Assembly: GCF_900631955.1 (NCBI RefSeq) | Contig: NZ_UZWD01000038.1 | Location: 62,001-126,000, forward strand | Source: Devosia equisanguinis | GTDB taxonomy: Bacteria; Pseudomonadota; Alphaproteobacteria; Rhizobiales; Devosiaceae | Reading direction: 5' to 3' | Length of the DNA stretch: 64,000 bases | Part shown: one piece after another, positions 9,319 through 19,288 of the stretch | Layout: each line of letters begins with the position of its first letter | How positions within the stretch are numbered: the stretch's first letter is position 1 | The notes under the pieces: generated by a model | Told to the model about the DNA's origin: nothing | The model's database searches: none | What the model saw: only the letters and a program-made list of their open reading frames with translations | Translations under genes and position numbers: made by a program

Positions 9319-10080
9319 TTGTCTAGAAATATTGGTGGCATCGTCGACAGGATCGCCAATCGCGTGGCGCGTCTGCCTTTGGGGGCACGGTTTGACATAA
9401 GGCTGGATCAACCCATCGTCTCGTTCTCGTTCGACGATGCGCCGCTGTCGGCGGCCACTCTCGGCGCGCCGATCCTTGAGCGTCATGGGGCACGGGGCAC
9501 GTACTATCTGGCAGGCCGGTTTTTCGACGATGTAGAGGCCGAACCACCGTTCATGGATCGGAAGACTGCACAGGACCTGGCGTCGCGCGGTCACGAACTG
9601 GCCTGCCACACCTTTGCGCATCGCCGGCTGCGTGACTATTCCGGCGCTGCGCTGCGTGACGATCTCGCCGACAACGAGCAGATCCTGGCTGGCCTCGATG
9701 GAGGTGGTGGCAAACGCAGCTTTGCCATTCCCTATACCATGGCCTGGCCGCCGGCGACGCTGGCAATGCGATCGCGCTATACGACCATTCGCGGTGGGCG
9801 CGCCGGGATCAATGGCACGGGGACCGATTTCACCAATCTCAAATCGGTGGAATTGCGGGAACTGCCGGGCTTTCTCGAGGCGGCCGAGTATTGGCTGGAA
9901 CGGCAGGCGGAGGAGCGGGGCTGGCTGATCTTTTTCACTCATCATGTCGCGGATGCGACTGTGCCTTTCTCCATTACCCCCGAGGCCCTGGAGCGGCTGG
10001 TCGAACGCACGCAGAAAATGGGCTTTGCCATCCGCACCGTTGCGGAGGCCTATGCGGAGATCACGGGCACACCGGCCTGA
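9319..10080 (+). CDS. NodB-type polysaccharide deacetylase (CE4)
   Basis: A 253-residue carbohydrate esterase family 4 domain protein. SFSFDDAP supplies the paired Asp residues (catalytic base and metal ligand), and the HTFAH segment supplies the two metal-binding His residues. Such enzymes remove N- or O-acetyl groups from sugars. No signal peptide is evident, so action on a cytoplasmic or lipid-linked intermediate is possible. I used the TTG at 9319, preceded by a G-rich ribosome site; it follows the polymerase gene in the same direction. Its end nearly meets the convergent second sugar transferase. Confidence 0.85.
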   Translation: MSRNIGGIVDRIANRVARLPLGARFDIRLDQPIVSFSFDDAPLSAATLGAPILERHGARGTYYLAGRFFDDVEAEPPFMDRKTAQDLASRGHELACHTFAHRRLRDYSGAALRDDLADNEQILAGLDGGGGKRSFAIPYTMAWPPATLAMRSRYTTIRGGRAGINGTGTDFTNLKSVELRELPGFLEAAEYWLERQAEERGWLIFFTHHVADATVPFSITPEALERLVERTQKMGFAIRTVAEAYAEITGTPA

Positions 10081-10083
10081 TGC

Positions 10084-11538
10084 TCAGAAGGCGTTGCGGC
10101 GCGTTTTCGGCGACACGATGGTCAGCAGGATGATCCAGAGGTCGAGGAACGGCGAGTAATTGTCTATATAGTAGAGGTCGTAGTCTGTGCGACCCTGCAT
10201 CTGCGCCATGGTGGCGGTTTCGCCGCGATAGCCGTTGACCTGCGCCCAGCCGGTAATGCCGGGCTTAATACGCTGGCGATGGGCATATTGGGCCAGTTGC
10301 GCGCTGAGTTCGTCGTCGTGGCTGATGGCGTGCGGGCGAGGGCCGACCAGGCTCATATCGCCCCTGAGAACGTTGAACAGCTGGGGCAGTTCGTCGACGC
10401 TGGTGGCCCGCAGGAAGCGGCCAATCCGGGTTATACGGGCGTCGTCGCGGGTGGCCTGGGTCATGGCAAAGCCGCTTTCGGTCACCGTCATGGTGCGAAA
10501 TTTCATGATTGAAAACGGCTGGCCGTTAAAGCCACGGCGCATCTGGCGAAAAATCACCGGACCAGGGCTATCCAGGCGGATGAGCGCCGCAGTGATCATC
10601 AGCAGGGGCGCCAGCGCCAGAAGCCCCAGACCAGCGCCGATAATGTCGAGTGCGCGCTTGAGCAGCACTGCGCCATCGCTGAGCGGCTTGCGCAAGACGC
10701 GCAGGGTGCGATTGGGGCCGATGGGAACGACATCGAGGAATTCGATGCGGTTCTTCTGGATGGCGGGTGCATAGACGACATTGAGCGAGAAGCGCTTGAG
10801 GTCCGAAATCAAGCCGTCGAGGTCGTTGATATGGGCGATGTCGCCGGTGATGACGATGTAGCGCACCCCTTGCTGCAGGGCGGCGCGGGCGAACGCGGCC
10901 ACGTTTTCGGCGGCGACAGCGCCGTCGCGCATTGCATCCTCGAGATAGAGCGTATTGGTCAGCTCGTGCCCGTGGCGCCAGAGGTCGCTTTGCAGCAGGA
11001 AATCGAGCACGAGTTCACGCTCGCCGATCAGGGCGATCTTCTGGAAGCGGAGTTCGCCCTGGGAAATCTGCTGGCTAAGCACGCTTTGCACCAGGCTGCG
11101 CATGACCACCACAACCGGCACGCCGACGAGAAAGGCCGAGGTCAAGGAGACCCGAGAGAGATCACCGACCACGCCGGCGAGAAACGCGATCATCAGCATG
11201 GCCGCGAAAGCAATGGTCCAGCTGAAGAAGGAGAAGGGCAGGGTGGTGTCGCGACGGCGCTGCCCATCGAGAAACCGCGACGCTGCGACCGCCGAGAAAC
11301 CGGCATAGATGAGGCCGATCAACAAGGAAAAGGCAATGTAGAGCGGGGCGGCAAAATACTGGAATGCGGTCTGCAGGAGGATGAAGTGGTAGAGCATGGC
11401 GGAAGCCATAAAGACGGAGGCGACGACAAGGCCTTCAACCGCAGCGACACTGGCGCAGATCCACATGGGATCGCGCACCTGCCGTGAGGTGTGCAGGTCG
11501 TGATTTTGTGTCGATCTCGAAAGGTCTGAAACGCTCAT
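10084..11538 (-). CDS. Polyprenyl-phosphate sugar-1-phosphate transferase (WcaJ/ExoY type), copy 2
   Basis: A 484-residue paralogue of the enzyme at 3360-4799, with the same plan: N-terminal membrane helices, a Rossmann-like linker and the catalytic C-terminus. Signatures are [50 protein letters not shown] and [15 protein letters not shown]. The two C-terminal domains are close by eye, whereas the N-terminal halves differ strongly. It could start a second polymer or give a choice of first sugar. Its start region is divergent from the acyltransferase cassette. Confidence 0.93.
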   Translation of the reverse strand: MSVSDLSRSTQNHDLHTSRQVRDPMWICASVAAVEGLVVASVFMASAMLYHFILLQTAFQYFAAPLYIAFSLLIGLIYAGFSAVAASRFLDGQRRRDTTLPFSFFSWTIAFAAMLMIAFLAGVVGDLSRVSLTSAFLVGVPVVVVMRSLVQSVLSQQISQGELRFQKIALIGERELVLDFLLQSDLWRHGHELTNTLYLEDAMRDGAVAAENVAAFARAALQQGVRYIVITGDIAHINDLDGLISDLKRFSLNVVYAPAIQKNRIEFLDVVPIGPNRTLRVLRKPLSDGAVLLKRALDIIGAGLGLLALAPLLMITAALIRLDSPGPVIFRQMRRGFNGQPFSIMKFRTMTVTESGFAMTQATRDDARITRIGRFLRATSVDELPQLFNVLRGDMSLVGPRPHAISHDDELSAQLAQYAHRQRIKPGITGWAQVNGYRGETATMAQMQGRTDYDLYYIDNYSPFLDLWIILLTIVSPKTRRNAF

Positions 11539-11775
11539 GGCTCGGCCAAAAATGGTCTGAGTTGAGCATTACGTCAGAGCGCCGGAATTCCTAAGCAAAA
11601 GGTTAAGCTAATGTTAATGCTTAAAATTTTACGCATGGAGAGCAGATGAACGTGAGGTTGGAGATTTAACCGTTCGCGTGGGAAACACTGCAAATCTTCG
11701 CAGCTTTATGCATTGTTAGGGGCTCGTAGTGGCATATCTGCCGCCAATGTTGACCGAAAGACCGTTGGGGGAAAC
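11539..11775. promoter_or_regulatory. AT-rich divergent promoter region with inverted repeat
   Basis: This gap separates sugar transferase copy 2 (minus) from the acyltransferase cassette (plus). An inverted repeat pairs TTAAGC at 11603-11608 with GCTTAA at 11619-11624, inside a strikingly AT-rich stretch for this genome. TTAA-ended half sites resemble those of the palindrome at 6272-6287, so a shared regulator of the polysaccharide locus is conceivable. No clear -35/-10 pair was identified. Confidence 0.35.
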
Positions 11776-12621
11776 GTGTCTGTTCTTGCCAGCCCTATCG
11801 ATGAGCGCTGCCTGGACCAGGCATTGTCGCTGCTTGTGGAAGGGTTTCCCGAACGCTCGCCAGCGTTCTGGAAGCAGGCATTAGACGCGCTTGGCGACTA
11901 TGCTGGCAAGTCCGATGCGGGGCCAATTGGCTATCTCATGCAGGTGGACGATGAGGCTGTCGGCGTCATCCTGACCATTGCCAGCTGGCGTCGAGACGGC
12001 AAGAGGATCGTCAATCTCTCCAGTTGGTATGTTCGCGCCGAACATCGCTGGCAGGCCGCGCGCATGCTGATGCAGGTCACTGCCGACAAGTCCGCCATTT
12101 ACACCGACATCTCGCCATCGCCGGAAACGGCGCGGCTGAATAAGGCGCTCGGTTTTTCGACGGTGTCCGACTGCGTGGTGCTGCTGCCATTGCCGCTAAC
12201 AGCGCTGCGCGGTCGATCCGAGGGCGAGGTCCTGCGTCCGGCCGACATGCCTGCAGGCGTGTTGACGCCGGCCGACGAGGCGATGTTGGCGCTGCACCAC
12301 GCGGCCGGATGCATCTGTGCGGTGCACAGGACGGGGGAGCGCTATACTCCGCTCATCTTCAGCCCAAGCCGACGGTATGGTCGCATGGTGGTGCGGCTCA
12401 TTTACGCCGAGGACGGCAAAGTGATGGTCGAGAGCGGGGCCACAATAGCCCGGTTCCTGCTGAGATCTGGTATACTGGCGCTCACTATGCCCGCGACCGA
12501 AGGTGATCACCCGCCCACCGCCCGGATGCGCAGTATTCCCGCGCCTGTGCAGGTCAAAGGGGAGTGGGCGCAGGGGCGTATCGACAAAGCATATTCGGAA
12601 CTCGTTTTTTTACACCTTTGA
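11776..12621 (+). CDS. GNAT-like acyltransferase
   Basis: A protein of about 281 residues with a GNAT-like core. LSSWYVRAEHRWQAARMLMQ fits motif A of the family, where the acyl-CoA or acyl-ACP pyrophosphate is bound, and AIYTDISPSPETARLNKALGF fits motif B, with the usual N.algF element. The C-terminal part is not recognised. The first gene of a cassette with an acyl carrier protein, an acyl ligase and a decarboxylase, it may transfer an acyl group from that carrier protein to an amine or sugar. The GTG at 11776 follows a GGGGGA ribosome site; the frame is open to 11713. Confidence 0.55.
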   Translation: MSVLASPIDERCLDQALSLLVEGFPERSPAFWKQALDALGDYAGKSDAGPIGYLMQVDDEAVGVILTIASWRRDGKRIVNLSSWYVRAEHRWQAARMLMQVTADKSAIYTDISPSPETARLNKALGFSTVSDCVVLLPLPLTALRGRSEGEVLRPADMPAGVLTPADEAMLALHHAAGCICAVHRTGERYTPLIFSPSRRYGRMVVRLIYAEDGKVMVESGATIARFLLRSGILALTMPATEGDHPPTARMRSIPAPVQVKGEWAQGRIDKAYSELVFLHL

Positions 12622-12642
12622 CCGGACACCGGCCTACGGAGA

Positions 12643-12915
12643 ATGAATGTGAGCATTGCTGTGAGCGTAACCAGGCAGGACGATGTCGATGCCAGCGTCT
12701 ATTCCTATCTTCAATCGCGCTTTCCCGCGCTCGAAGGCTGCAGCGAAGATACGCCCCTGATCGAGGGCGGTGCCTTGGATTCGCTGGGCTTTCTCGAATT
12801 GATGATGTTTCTGAGTGAGCATTTCGGCATCGAATTGTCGGATGCCGATTTCGATCCTTCGGTGCTGGGCACGCCGGGCCAGCTGATTGCCTTTGTTCGA
12901 CAGGCGCGCCGGTGA
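12643..12915 (+). CDS. Acyl carrier protein
   Basis: A 90-residue acidic four-helix carrier protein. The phosphopantetheine attachment motif is GALDSLGFLELM, with Ser47 as the predicted site. Length and charge fit a stand-alone ACP, but the sequence is clearly not the fatty-acid AcpP type. Its stop overlaps the ligase start (GTGA), which implies that the ligase loads this ACP. Similar ACP-ligase-decarboxylase sets are known from exosortase A loci. Confidence 0.9.
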   Translation: MNVSIAVSVTRQDDVDASVYSYLQSRFPALEGCSEDTPLIEGGALDSLGFLELMMFLSEHFGIELSDADFDPSVLGTPGQLIAFVRQARR

Positions 12916-14444
12916 CGCGAACGCCGTTTCTACTGCACCATCTGCTTGATGCCGCCGACCCCGAACGGCGGGCGCTGAGCTTTGGCGACAGCCATTTGAG
13001 CTATGGTGAGTTCGGGGAGGCGGTGCGCGAGTGTGCGGCGCAGCTGGTGTCGCATGGGCTGTCACGTGGCGATCGCGTTGCGATCTATCTGCCCCGTGGG
13101 CTCGAAGAATGCTGGGCCATTTTTGGTGCCAGCGCGGCGGGCGGAGTGTTCGTGCCGGTGAATGTGCTGCTCAAGGCACCACAGTTGCGCCACATCGTCA
13201 GCGACTGCGAAGCAAGGGTGTTGGTTTCAAGCCGCAGCCTTGCCGCGCTGGTGGAGCCGGCGCTTGAGGGCATTTCCGGCTGCACTGTGCTCTATGTCGA
13301 AGATATGGCTGAAGCGACGGCTCCGACCAGCGGTGCAACAGAGGCAGGGATTGGCGAGGATCTGGCGGCCATTCTCTACACGTCCGGCTCGACTGGCATG
13401 CCGAAGGGCGTGATGCTGTCCCATCGCAACCTGCTGGCCGGCACGCGCATCGTGCGCACCTATCTCGGGATCAGTGGCCAGGATCGCATTCTTTCCATCC
13501 TGCCGTTCAGTTTTGACTATGGGCTCAATCAGCTGCTGACCGTGGTGGAGCAGGGCGCAAGCCTCGTGATCTGCACATTCCGCTTCGGCGACGAGATCGT
13601 GCGGGCCTTGCGGGACAATGAAATCACCGGCCTGGCCGGGGTGCCCACCATCTGGGCCATTCTCACCCAGGGCGCACCGCTCTTGCGTAAAACTGCGCTG
13701 CCGCATTTGCGCTATATCACCAATTCGGGTGGGCGGGTGCCCGAGGCGACGGTCAAGGCGCTGCGGGCGCTTTTGGGCGAGACGCAGATTTTCCTCATGT
13801 ACGGTCTGACCGAAGCGTTCCGCTCGACCTTTTTGCCGCCGGAGGAAATCGAGCGCCGGCCGACATCTATCGGCAAGGCGATACCGGAATGCGAGGTGTT
13901 TGCCGTGACCGAGGATGGGCGCAGAGCAGCGCCGGGCGAGCCGGGCATATTGGTGCATCGCGGACCGACCGTGTCGCTGGGATATTGGCGGCGTCCGGAG
14001 GAAACGGCGCGGGTGCTGCGGCCACATCCGTTTCGCGATGCGTTGGAGGGCGGGGAAACTGTCTGCTATTCCGGCGATCTCGTGGTCGAAGACGCGGACG
14101 GGTTTTTCAATTTCGTCGGCCGCGGTGACGGAATGATCAAATCCTCCGGCTATCGCATCAGTCCCACCGAGGTCGAAGAGGCATTGATGGCCACCGGCCT
14201 GTTCCGCCACGTCGCGGCAATCGGACTGCCCGACGCCCTGGCGGGTCAAAAGGTGCATGCCGTCGCCGTGCCGCTGGATGAGAGCATCGATGCAATGGCG
14301 GTGCTGCGTCAACTCGGCGAGACCATTGCCGGCTATATGGTGCCGCGCGCCCTGGAACTGGTCGATGCCTTGCCGACGACACCCAATGGCAAGGTGGACT
14401 ATCCGACGCTGGTGCGCGATCGGAGCATCCATGTCCAGTCCTGA
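12912..14444 (+). CDS. AMP-forming acyl-CoA/acyl-ACP ligase (exosortase-A-associated type)
   Basis: A 510-residue ANL-superfamily enzyme that activates a carboxylic acid with ATP as an acyl-adenylate and transfers it to CoA or, here more likely, to the adjacent ACP. Motifs in order: the P-loop ILYTSGSTGMPKGVMLSHRN, the adenine-binding YGLTE, the hinge-region YSGD and GRGDGMIKSSGYRISPTEVE, and the catalytic lysine in TTPNGKVDYPTL. The GTG start overlaps the acp stop. Its tight pairing with an ACP and a PLP decarboxylase recalls the set accompanying exosortase A. The acid it activates is unknown. Confidence 0.88.
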   Translation: MTRTPFLLHHLLDAADPERRALSFGDSHLSYGEFGEAVRECAAQLVSHGLSRGDRVAIYLPRGLEECWAIFGASAAGGVFVPVNVLLKAPQLRHIVSDCEARVLVSSRSLAALVEPALEGISGCTVLYVEDMAEATAPTSGATEAGIGEDLAAILYTSGSTGMPKGVMLSHRNLLAGTRIVRTYLGISGQDRILSILPFSFDYGLNQLLTVVEQGASLVICTFRFGDEIVRALRDNEITGLAGVPTIWAILTQGAPLLRKTALPHLRYITNSGGRVPEATVKALRALLGETQIFLMYGLTEAFRSTFLPPEEIERRPTSIGKAIPECEVFAVTEDGRRAAPGEPGILVHRGPTVSLGYWRRPEETARVLRPHPFRDALEGGETVCYSGDLVVEDADGFFNFVGRGDGMIKSSGYRISPTEVEEALMATGLFRHVAAIGLPDALAGQKVHAVAVPLDESIDAMAVLRQLGETIAGYMVPRALELVDALPTTPNGKVDYPTLVRDRSIHVQS

Positions 14445-15723
14445 AGCCCCCAAGCCACCGCACGGCCCGGATTTGGCCAGGACGCAATTTGCCGTTTCCG
14501 GCCCGGATCTGGTCATCGGCGGGTTACGCGTTGCCGAGATTGTCGAGACCGTCGGCTCGCCGGTGTTCATCTATGACGCCGATGCCATGCGGCAGAGTTA
14601 TCGCGCGCTTGCCGCAGCGCTCGATGGGTTTGCCGCGATCCACTACTCGGTAAAGGCCAATCCGGCGAAAGGAGTGATTTCACTGTTTCTCGCCGAAGGC
14701 GCGGGGGTGGAGATCGCGTCGCTGGGCGAATATCGGGCGGCCCGGCTGGCAGGCGCGCGCGCAGAGCAAATCCTCTTTGCCGGCCCGGGAAAACGTCGTG
14801 GCGAGCTCGATGCGGTTATTGGCGAGGGCATAGGCGAAATTCACCTCGAGACCGTGGAGGAAATCGAGCGGGTGTCCGAGATCGCCACGCGGCTTGGACG
14901 ATTGGTGCGGGTTTCGTTACGGATCAATCCCATTGCGGCGGCACAGGCCGGGGCAATGCGCATGGGCGGCAAGCCCACGGCCTTCGGCTTTTGCGAGGAG
15001 GATATCGACGGCGTGCTCGACCTTGTGCGACATGCTCCAGGGATCGCACTGGTCGGCATTCATGTCTATGGCGGCACGCAGATCCTGGAGGCAGCCGCAC
15101 TGCTGAACCAGTGGCAGCATGGCATTCGCATCGCTGGTGACATCGCCGAAAAGTGGGGCGGGCCGCTGGAAACGATTGATTTGGGCGGGGGCCTGGGCAT
15201 TCCTTACTACGCCGGGGAAGCGCCGCTGGACCTGAATGCGGTCGCTGCCGGACTGCCGCAGTTGTCCAGCCAGCTTCGATCGCATCCGCTGCTGCAGGCC
15301 GCCAAGGTAATCGTCGAGCCGGGCCGGTTTCTGGCCGGGCCTGGTGGGGCTTATGTGGCCGAGATCAACGCGGTAAAGCATTCTCGCGGGACGCGCTTCG
15401 TCATCACTGATGGCGGCATGCATCACCATTTGGCTGCCTCCGGCAATCTCGGGCAGATCATCAAGCGGGATTTTCCGGTTGTTGCGGCCAGTCGCATGGA
15501 CGAGGGTGCTCTTTACCCGGCCACGGTCGTTGGTCCGCTGTGCACGCCGCTCGATACGCTGGCGCGCGAAGCACTGCTTCCCGAACTCAAGGCAGGCGAT
15601 CTGATTGCGGTACTGCAGTCGGGTGCCTATGGCGCGACGGCGAGCCCGTCTGGCTTTCTCAGCCACCCAGCGGCCGCGGAGGTCATTGTCGAGGCCGGGA
15701 CCATGCGATCTGCACAGCTGTGA
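14431..15723 (+). CDS. PLP-dependent decarboxylase (group IV fold, exosortase-A-associated type)
   Basis: A 430-residue alanine-racemase-fold decarboxylase related to diaminopimelate and ornithine decarboxylases. The PLP lysine is in HYSVKANP (Lys75). GGGLGIPY is the phosphate-binding glycine loop, EPGRFLAGPGG is the conserved GR element, and GPLCTPLDTL carries the catalytic Cys donated across the dimer. I chose the ATG at 14431, which overlaps the ligase by 14 bases; the longer open frame is antisense-like sequence inside the ligase. It may make an amine that is acylated by the other cassette members. Substrate not deducible. Confidence 0.88.
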   Translation: MSSPEAPKPPHGPDLARTQFAVSGPDLVIGGLRVAEIVETVGSPVFIYDADAMRQSYRALAAALDGFAAIHYSVKANPAKGVISLFLAEGAGVEIASLGEYRAARLAGARAEQILFAGPGKRRGELDAVIGEGIGEIHLETVEEIERVSEIATRLGRLVRVSLRINPIAAAQAGAMRMGGKPTAFGFCEEDIDGVLDLVRHAPGIALVGIHVYGGTQILEAAALLNQWQHGIRIAGDIAEKWGGPLETIDLGGGLGIPYYAGEAPLDLNAVAAGLPQLSSQLRSHPLLQAAKVIVEPGRFLAGPGGAYVAEINAVKHSRGTRFVITDGGMHHHLAASGNLGQIIKRDFPVVAASRMDEGALYPATVVGPLCTPLDTLAREALLPELKAGDLIAVLQSGAYGATASPSGFLSHPAAAEVIVEAGTMRSAQL

Positions 15724-15998
15724 CACTATCCGCATAGGCGTGCGACTCGCCCAAACACGCGCGATGGCCATTTTCATGGCCGGGTCGACCCGATTTTGCG
15801 GTGCCAGCGGGGTCTGCGAGACGGCGAAATGCCCATAGCGGGCCCTAAACTGCTCGGTTAAATCAGCAAATTTATCGCCCTGCGCAAATTTGTCTTGCGA
15901 CAACCGGCCGCACGGATTTAGGGTCAGGTGGAACAGGCAAACAGACCGTGGTGCTTGCCCAAGTGCTCACGGACGAAATTGCCGTCGGAGGTTTTATT
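15724..15998. promoter_or_regulatory. Upstream region of the PQQ-oxidation genes with a direct repeat
   Basis: No gene is visible here. GCAAATTT occurs at 15866-15873 and again at 15884-15891, 18 bases apart, in an AT-rich patch about 110-130 bases upstream of the cytochrome c start. Repeats spaced by about two helical turns often bind a response regulator dimer. This is only a candidate for inducible control of the dehydrogenase genes. I see no convincing core promoter. Confidence 0.25.
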
Positions 15999-16523
15999 TT
16001 GAGAAGATTATTTTTCCGCGCGGCAGCTGCGCTTGCCGTCGCCGCAGTCGTTATTCCTGTCTATGCCCAGCATGCCGGGGGCGATGCAAAGCCCCCCGTC
16101 ATCGGTGACCTGCCAGAAGTCGCGCCAACCGAGCAAGTTTCCTCGGATAGCATCGACACGTCCGAGCGGACGATCTGGGACGGTGTGTTTACTGCCGAAC
16201 AGGCTGCCGCTGGTGCGCCGCTCTATACCCAGTATTGCCAGGGTTGCCATGGCAAGACCGGTCGCGGCACTCCGGGCGGTCCGGGCGTGACAGGTGCCAA
16301 CCTCAACAAGAAGTGGGAAGAGACCTCTCTTCTGGACTTCTACACCTTTGCCCGCACCAACATGCCGCCCGGCAATGCCGGCAAGATCGGCTCGGAACAG
16401 GACTACGTGAATATCGTGGCCTACATCATGGAATTGCATGGTGCCGAACCGGGCGACAAGCAGCTGGTCTGGAACGAGGAACAGTTGGGTAACATCTACA
16501 TCGTGCGCAAGCCGAAAGACTGA
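15999..16523 (+). CDS. Periplasmic class I cytochrome c (putative PQQ-dehydrogenase electron acceptor)
   Basis: A 174-residue exported cytochrome. From the TTG at 15999 the protein starts LRRLFFRAAAALAVAAVV, a clean signal peptide, with GGAGG at 15987-15991 seven bases upstream; longer frames break the signal peptide. The haem motif is CQGCH (Cys80, Cys83, His84) and the likely axial Met lies in RTNMPPGNAG (Met122). It directly precedes the quinoprotein dehydrogenase gene, like xoxG or mxaG beside their dehydrogenases, so it probably takes electrons from reduced PQQ. Sequence between signal and haem domain is Pro/Ser/Thr-rich. Confidence 0.88.
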   Translation: MRRLFFRAAAALAVAAVVIPVYAQHAGGDAKPPVIGDLPEVAPTEQVSSDSIDTSERTIWDGVFTAEQAAAGAPLYTQYCQGCHGKTGRGTPGGPGVTGANLNKKWEETSLLDFYTFARTNMPPGNAGKIGSEQDYVNIVAYIMELHGAEPGDKQLVWNEEQLGNIYIVRKPKD

Positions 16524-16583
16524 TTTTTACGTGCCTACCAACCAAAAATGACGTGCGGGTTATCCGCGCGCCTCTGCCACTGA

Positions 16584-18356
<1,773 letters not shown>

Positions 18357-18380
18357 TCGGCTGAGGCTTGCATGATCGGG

Positions 18381-18416
18381 GCCCGGCAAAGCCAGTCTTT
18401 GCCGGGCCTCTCTTTT
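18381..18416 (+). terminator. Strong intrinsic terminator / attenuator after the dehydrogenase
   Basis: A perfect 11-bp stem pairs GCCCGGCAAAG (18381-18391) with CTTTGCCGGGC (18397-18407) around a five-base loop, followed by CTCTCTTTT. It lies between the dehydrogenase stop and the binding-protein start, so it should keep the dehydrogenase transcript high and the downstream genes low, or protect the mRNA 3' end. Confidence 0.85.
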
Positions 18417-18442
18417 GGAAGGTTCGGGTGTCGGAGGTTCAT

Positions 18443-19288
18443 ATGAACCGGGTTTTTGCAATTCTTGGTCTGGTGCTGGCTGTTTCTACTGCGCCAGTGC
18501 ACGCGCAGCCGGCACTCGATGTCGTGCCGCGCGACCTCTATACCGACACCTTGCGGCAGGATGGGAACAGCATCAGCTTCTGCTACAACCCCGATGGAAT
18601 GATGGCCGGTTTCGAGCAGGAACTGGCACAGGCCATCGGCTCGGTACTGCTGGTGGAACCCAAGCTGGTCGCCATGACCAATCCGCGCATTCCCACCAAT
18701 CCTCTGGATTATCGTCTGCCCTGGCTCGAGGATGCGCTGTTCATCCTGCTGGCCGAAAAATGCGACGTGATCATGGGTTACGTGCTGGCGACTTCGGTGC
18801 CCGACTGGATCCTGCTGACGCGCCCTTATCTTTCAACCGGCAACTTGCTGGTCACGAAACAGGAAGGGATCGCAACGATCGACGACCTGCCACTGGACCA
18901 GCGTATCGGCACCCGCAGTCTTTCGGTGTCGGACAACCGGCTGCAAAGCTTTCTCAACACAAGACCGAAGGACCAGCGATGGAAGCGCGCCACGCTCTAT
19001 CATAACCAGCGCATCCTGGAGCAGCTGGAGAGTGGGGAGATCGGCGCGGCGGTGATCTGGGAGCCAGCCTTGTATTTCGCCACCGATGGCGATCCAGAGG
19101 CTGCTGGCTATCACATCCTGCCGCTGCCTTTCGTCGACCGGCGGACCGATATCGGGATGGCGACGCGATCCAACAACACCTATCTCAATTCCATTCTCGG
19201 CGACGCCATTGGCGAATTGATCAATGACGGCACACTGGCCGACCTGGTCGACCAGTTTCATCTCGGGCCGACGAGCGTGCCGCAATGA
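18443..19288 (+). CDS. XoxJ/MxaJ-like periplasmic binding protein, quinoprotein-associated
   Basis: A 281-residue exported protein of the family 3 solute-binding fold. The signal peptide MNRVFAILGLVLAVSTAPVHA is cut after AHA-type residues near 21. FCYNPDGMMAGFEQELAQAI is the start of lobe 1, and TRPYLSTGNLLVTKQEG lies at the hinge. I chose the ATG at 18443 with CGGAGG just upstream. Binding proteins of this type beside PQQ alcohol dehydrogenases (MxaJ, XoxJ) are thought to help enzyme maturation rather than bind nutrients. A similar but membrane-anchored protein is encoded at 19899-20756. Confidence 0.78.
   Translation: MNRVFAILGLVLAVSTAPVHAQPALDVVPRDLYTDTLRQDGNSISFCYNPDGMMAGFEQELAQAIGSVLLVEPKLVAMTNPRIPTNPLDYRLPWLEDALFILLAEKCDVIMGYVLATSVPDWILLTRPYLSTGNLLVTKQEGIATIDDLPLDQRIGTRSLSVSDNRLQSFLNTRPKDQRWKRATLYHNQRILEQLESGEIGAAVIWEPALYFATDGDPEAAGYHILPLPFVDRRTDIGMATRSNNTYLNSILGDAIGELINDGTLADLVDQFHLGPTSVPQ

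Noticed and set aside
13227-14570. 447-codon open frame antisense to the acyl ligase
   Set aside because: Shadow of the ligase and decarboxylase start; no motif, odd His/Arg/Gln-rich composition.
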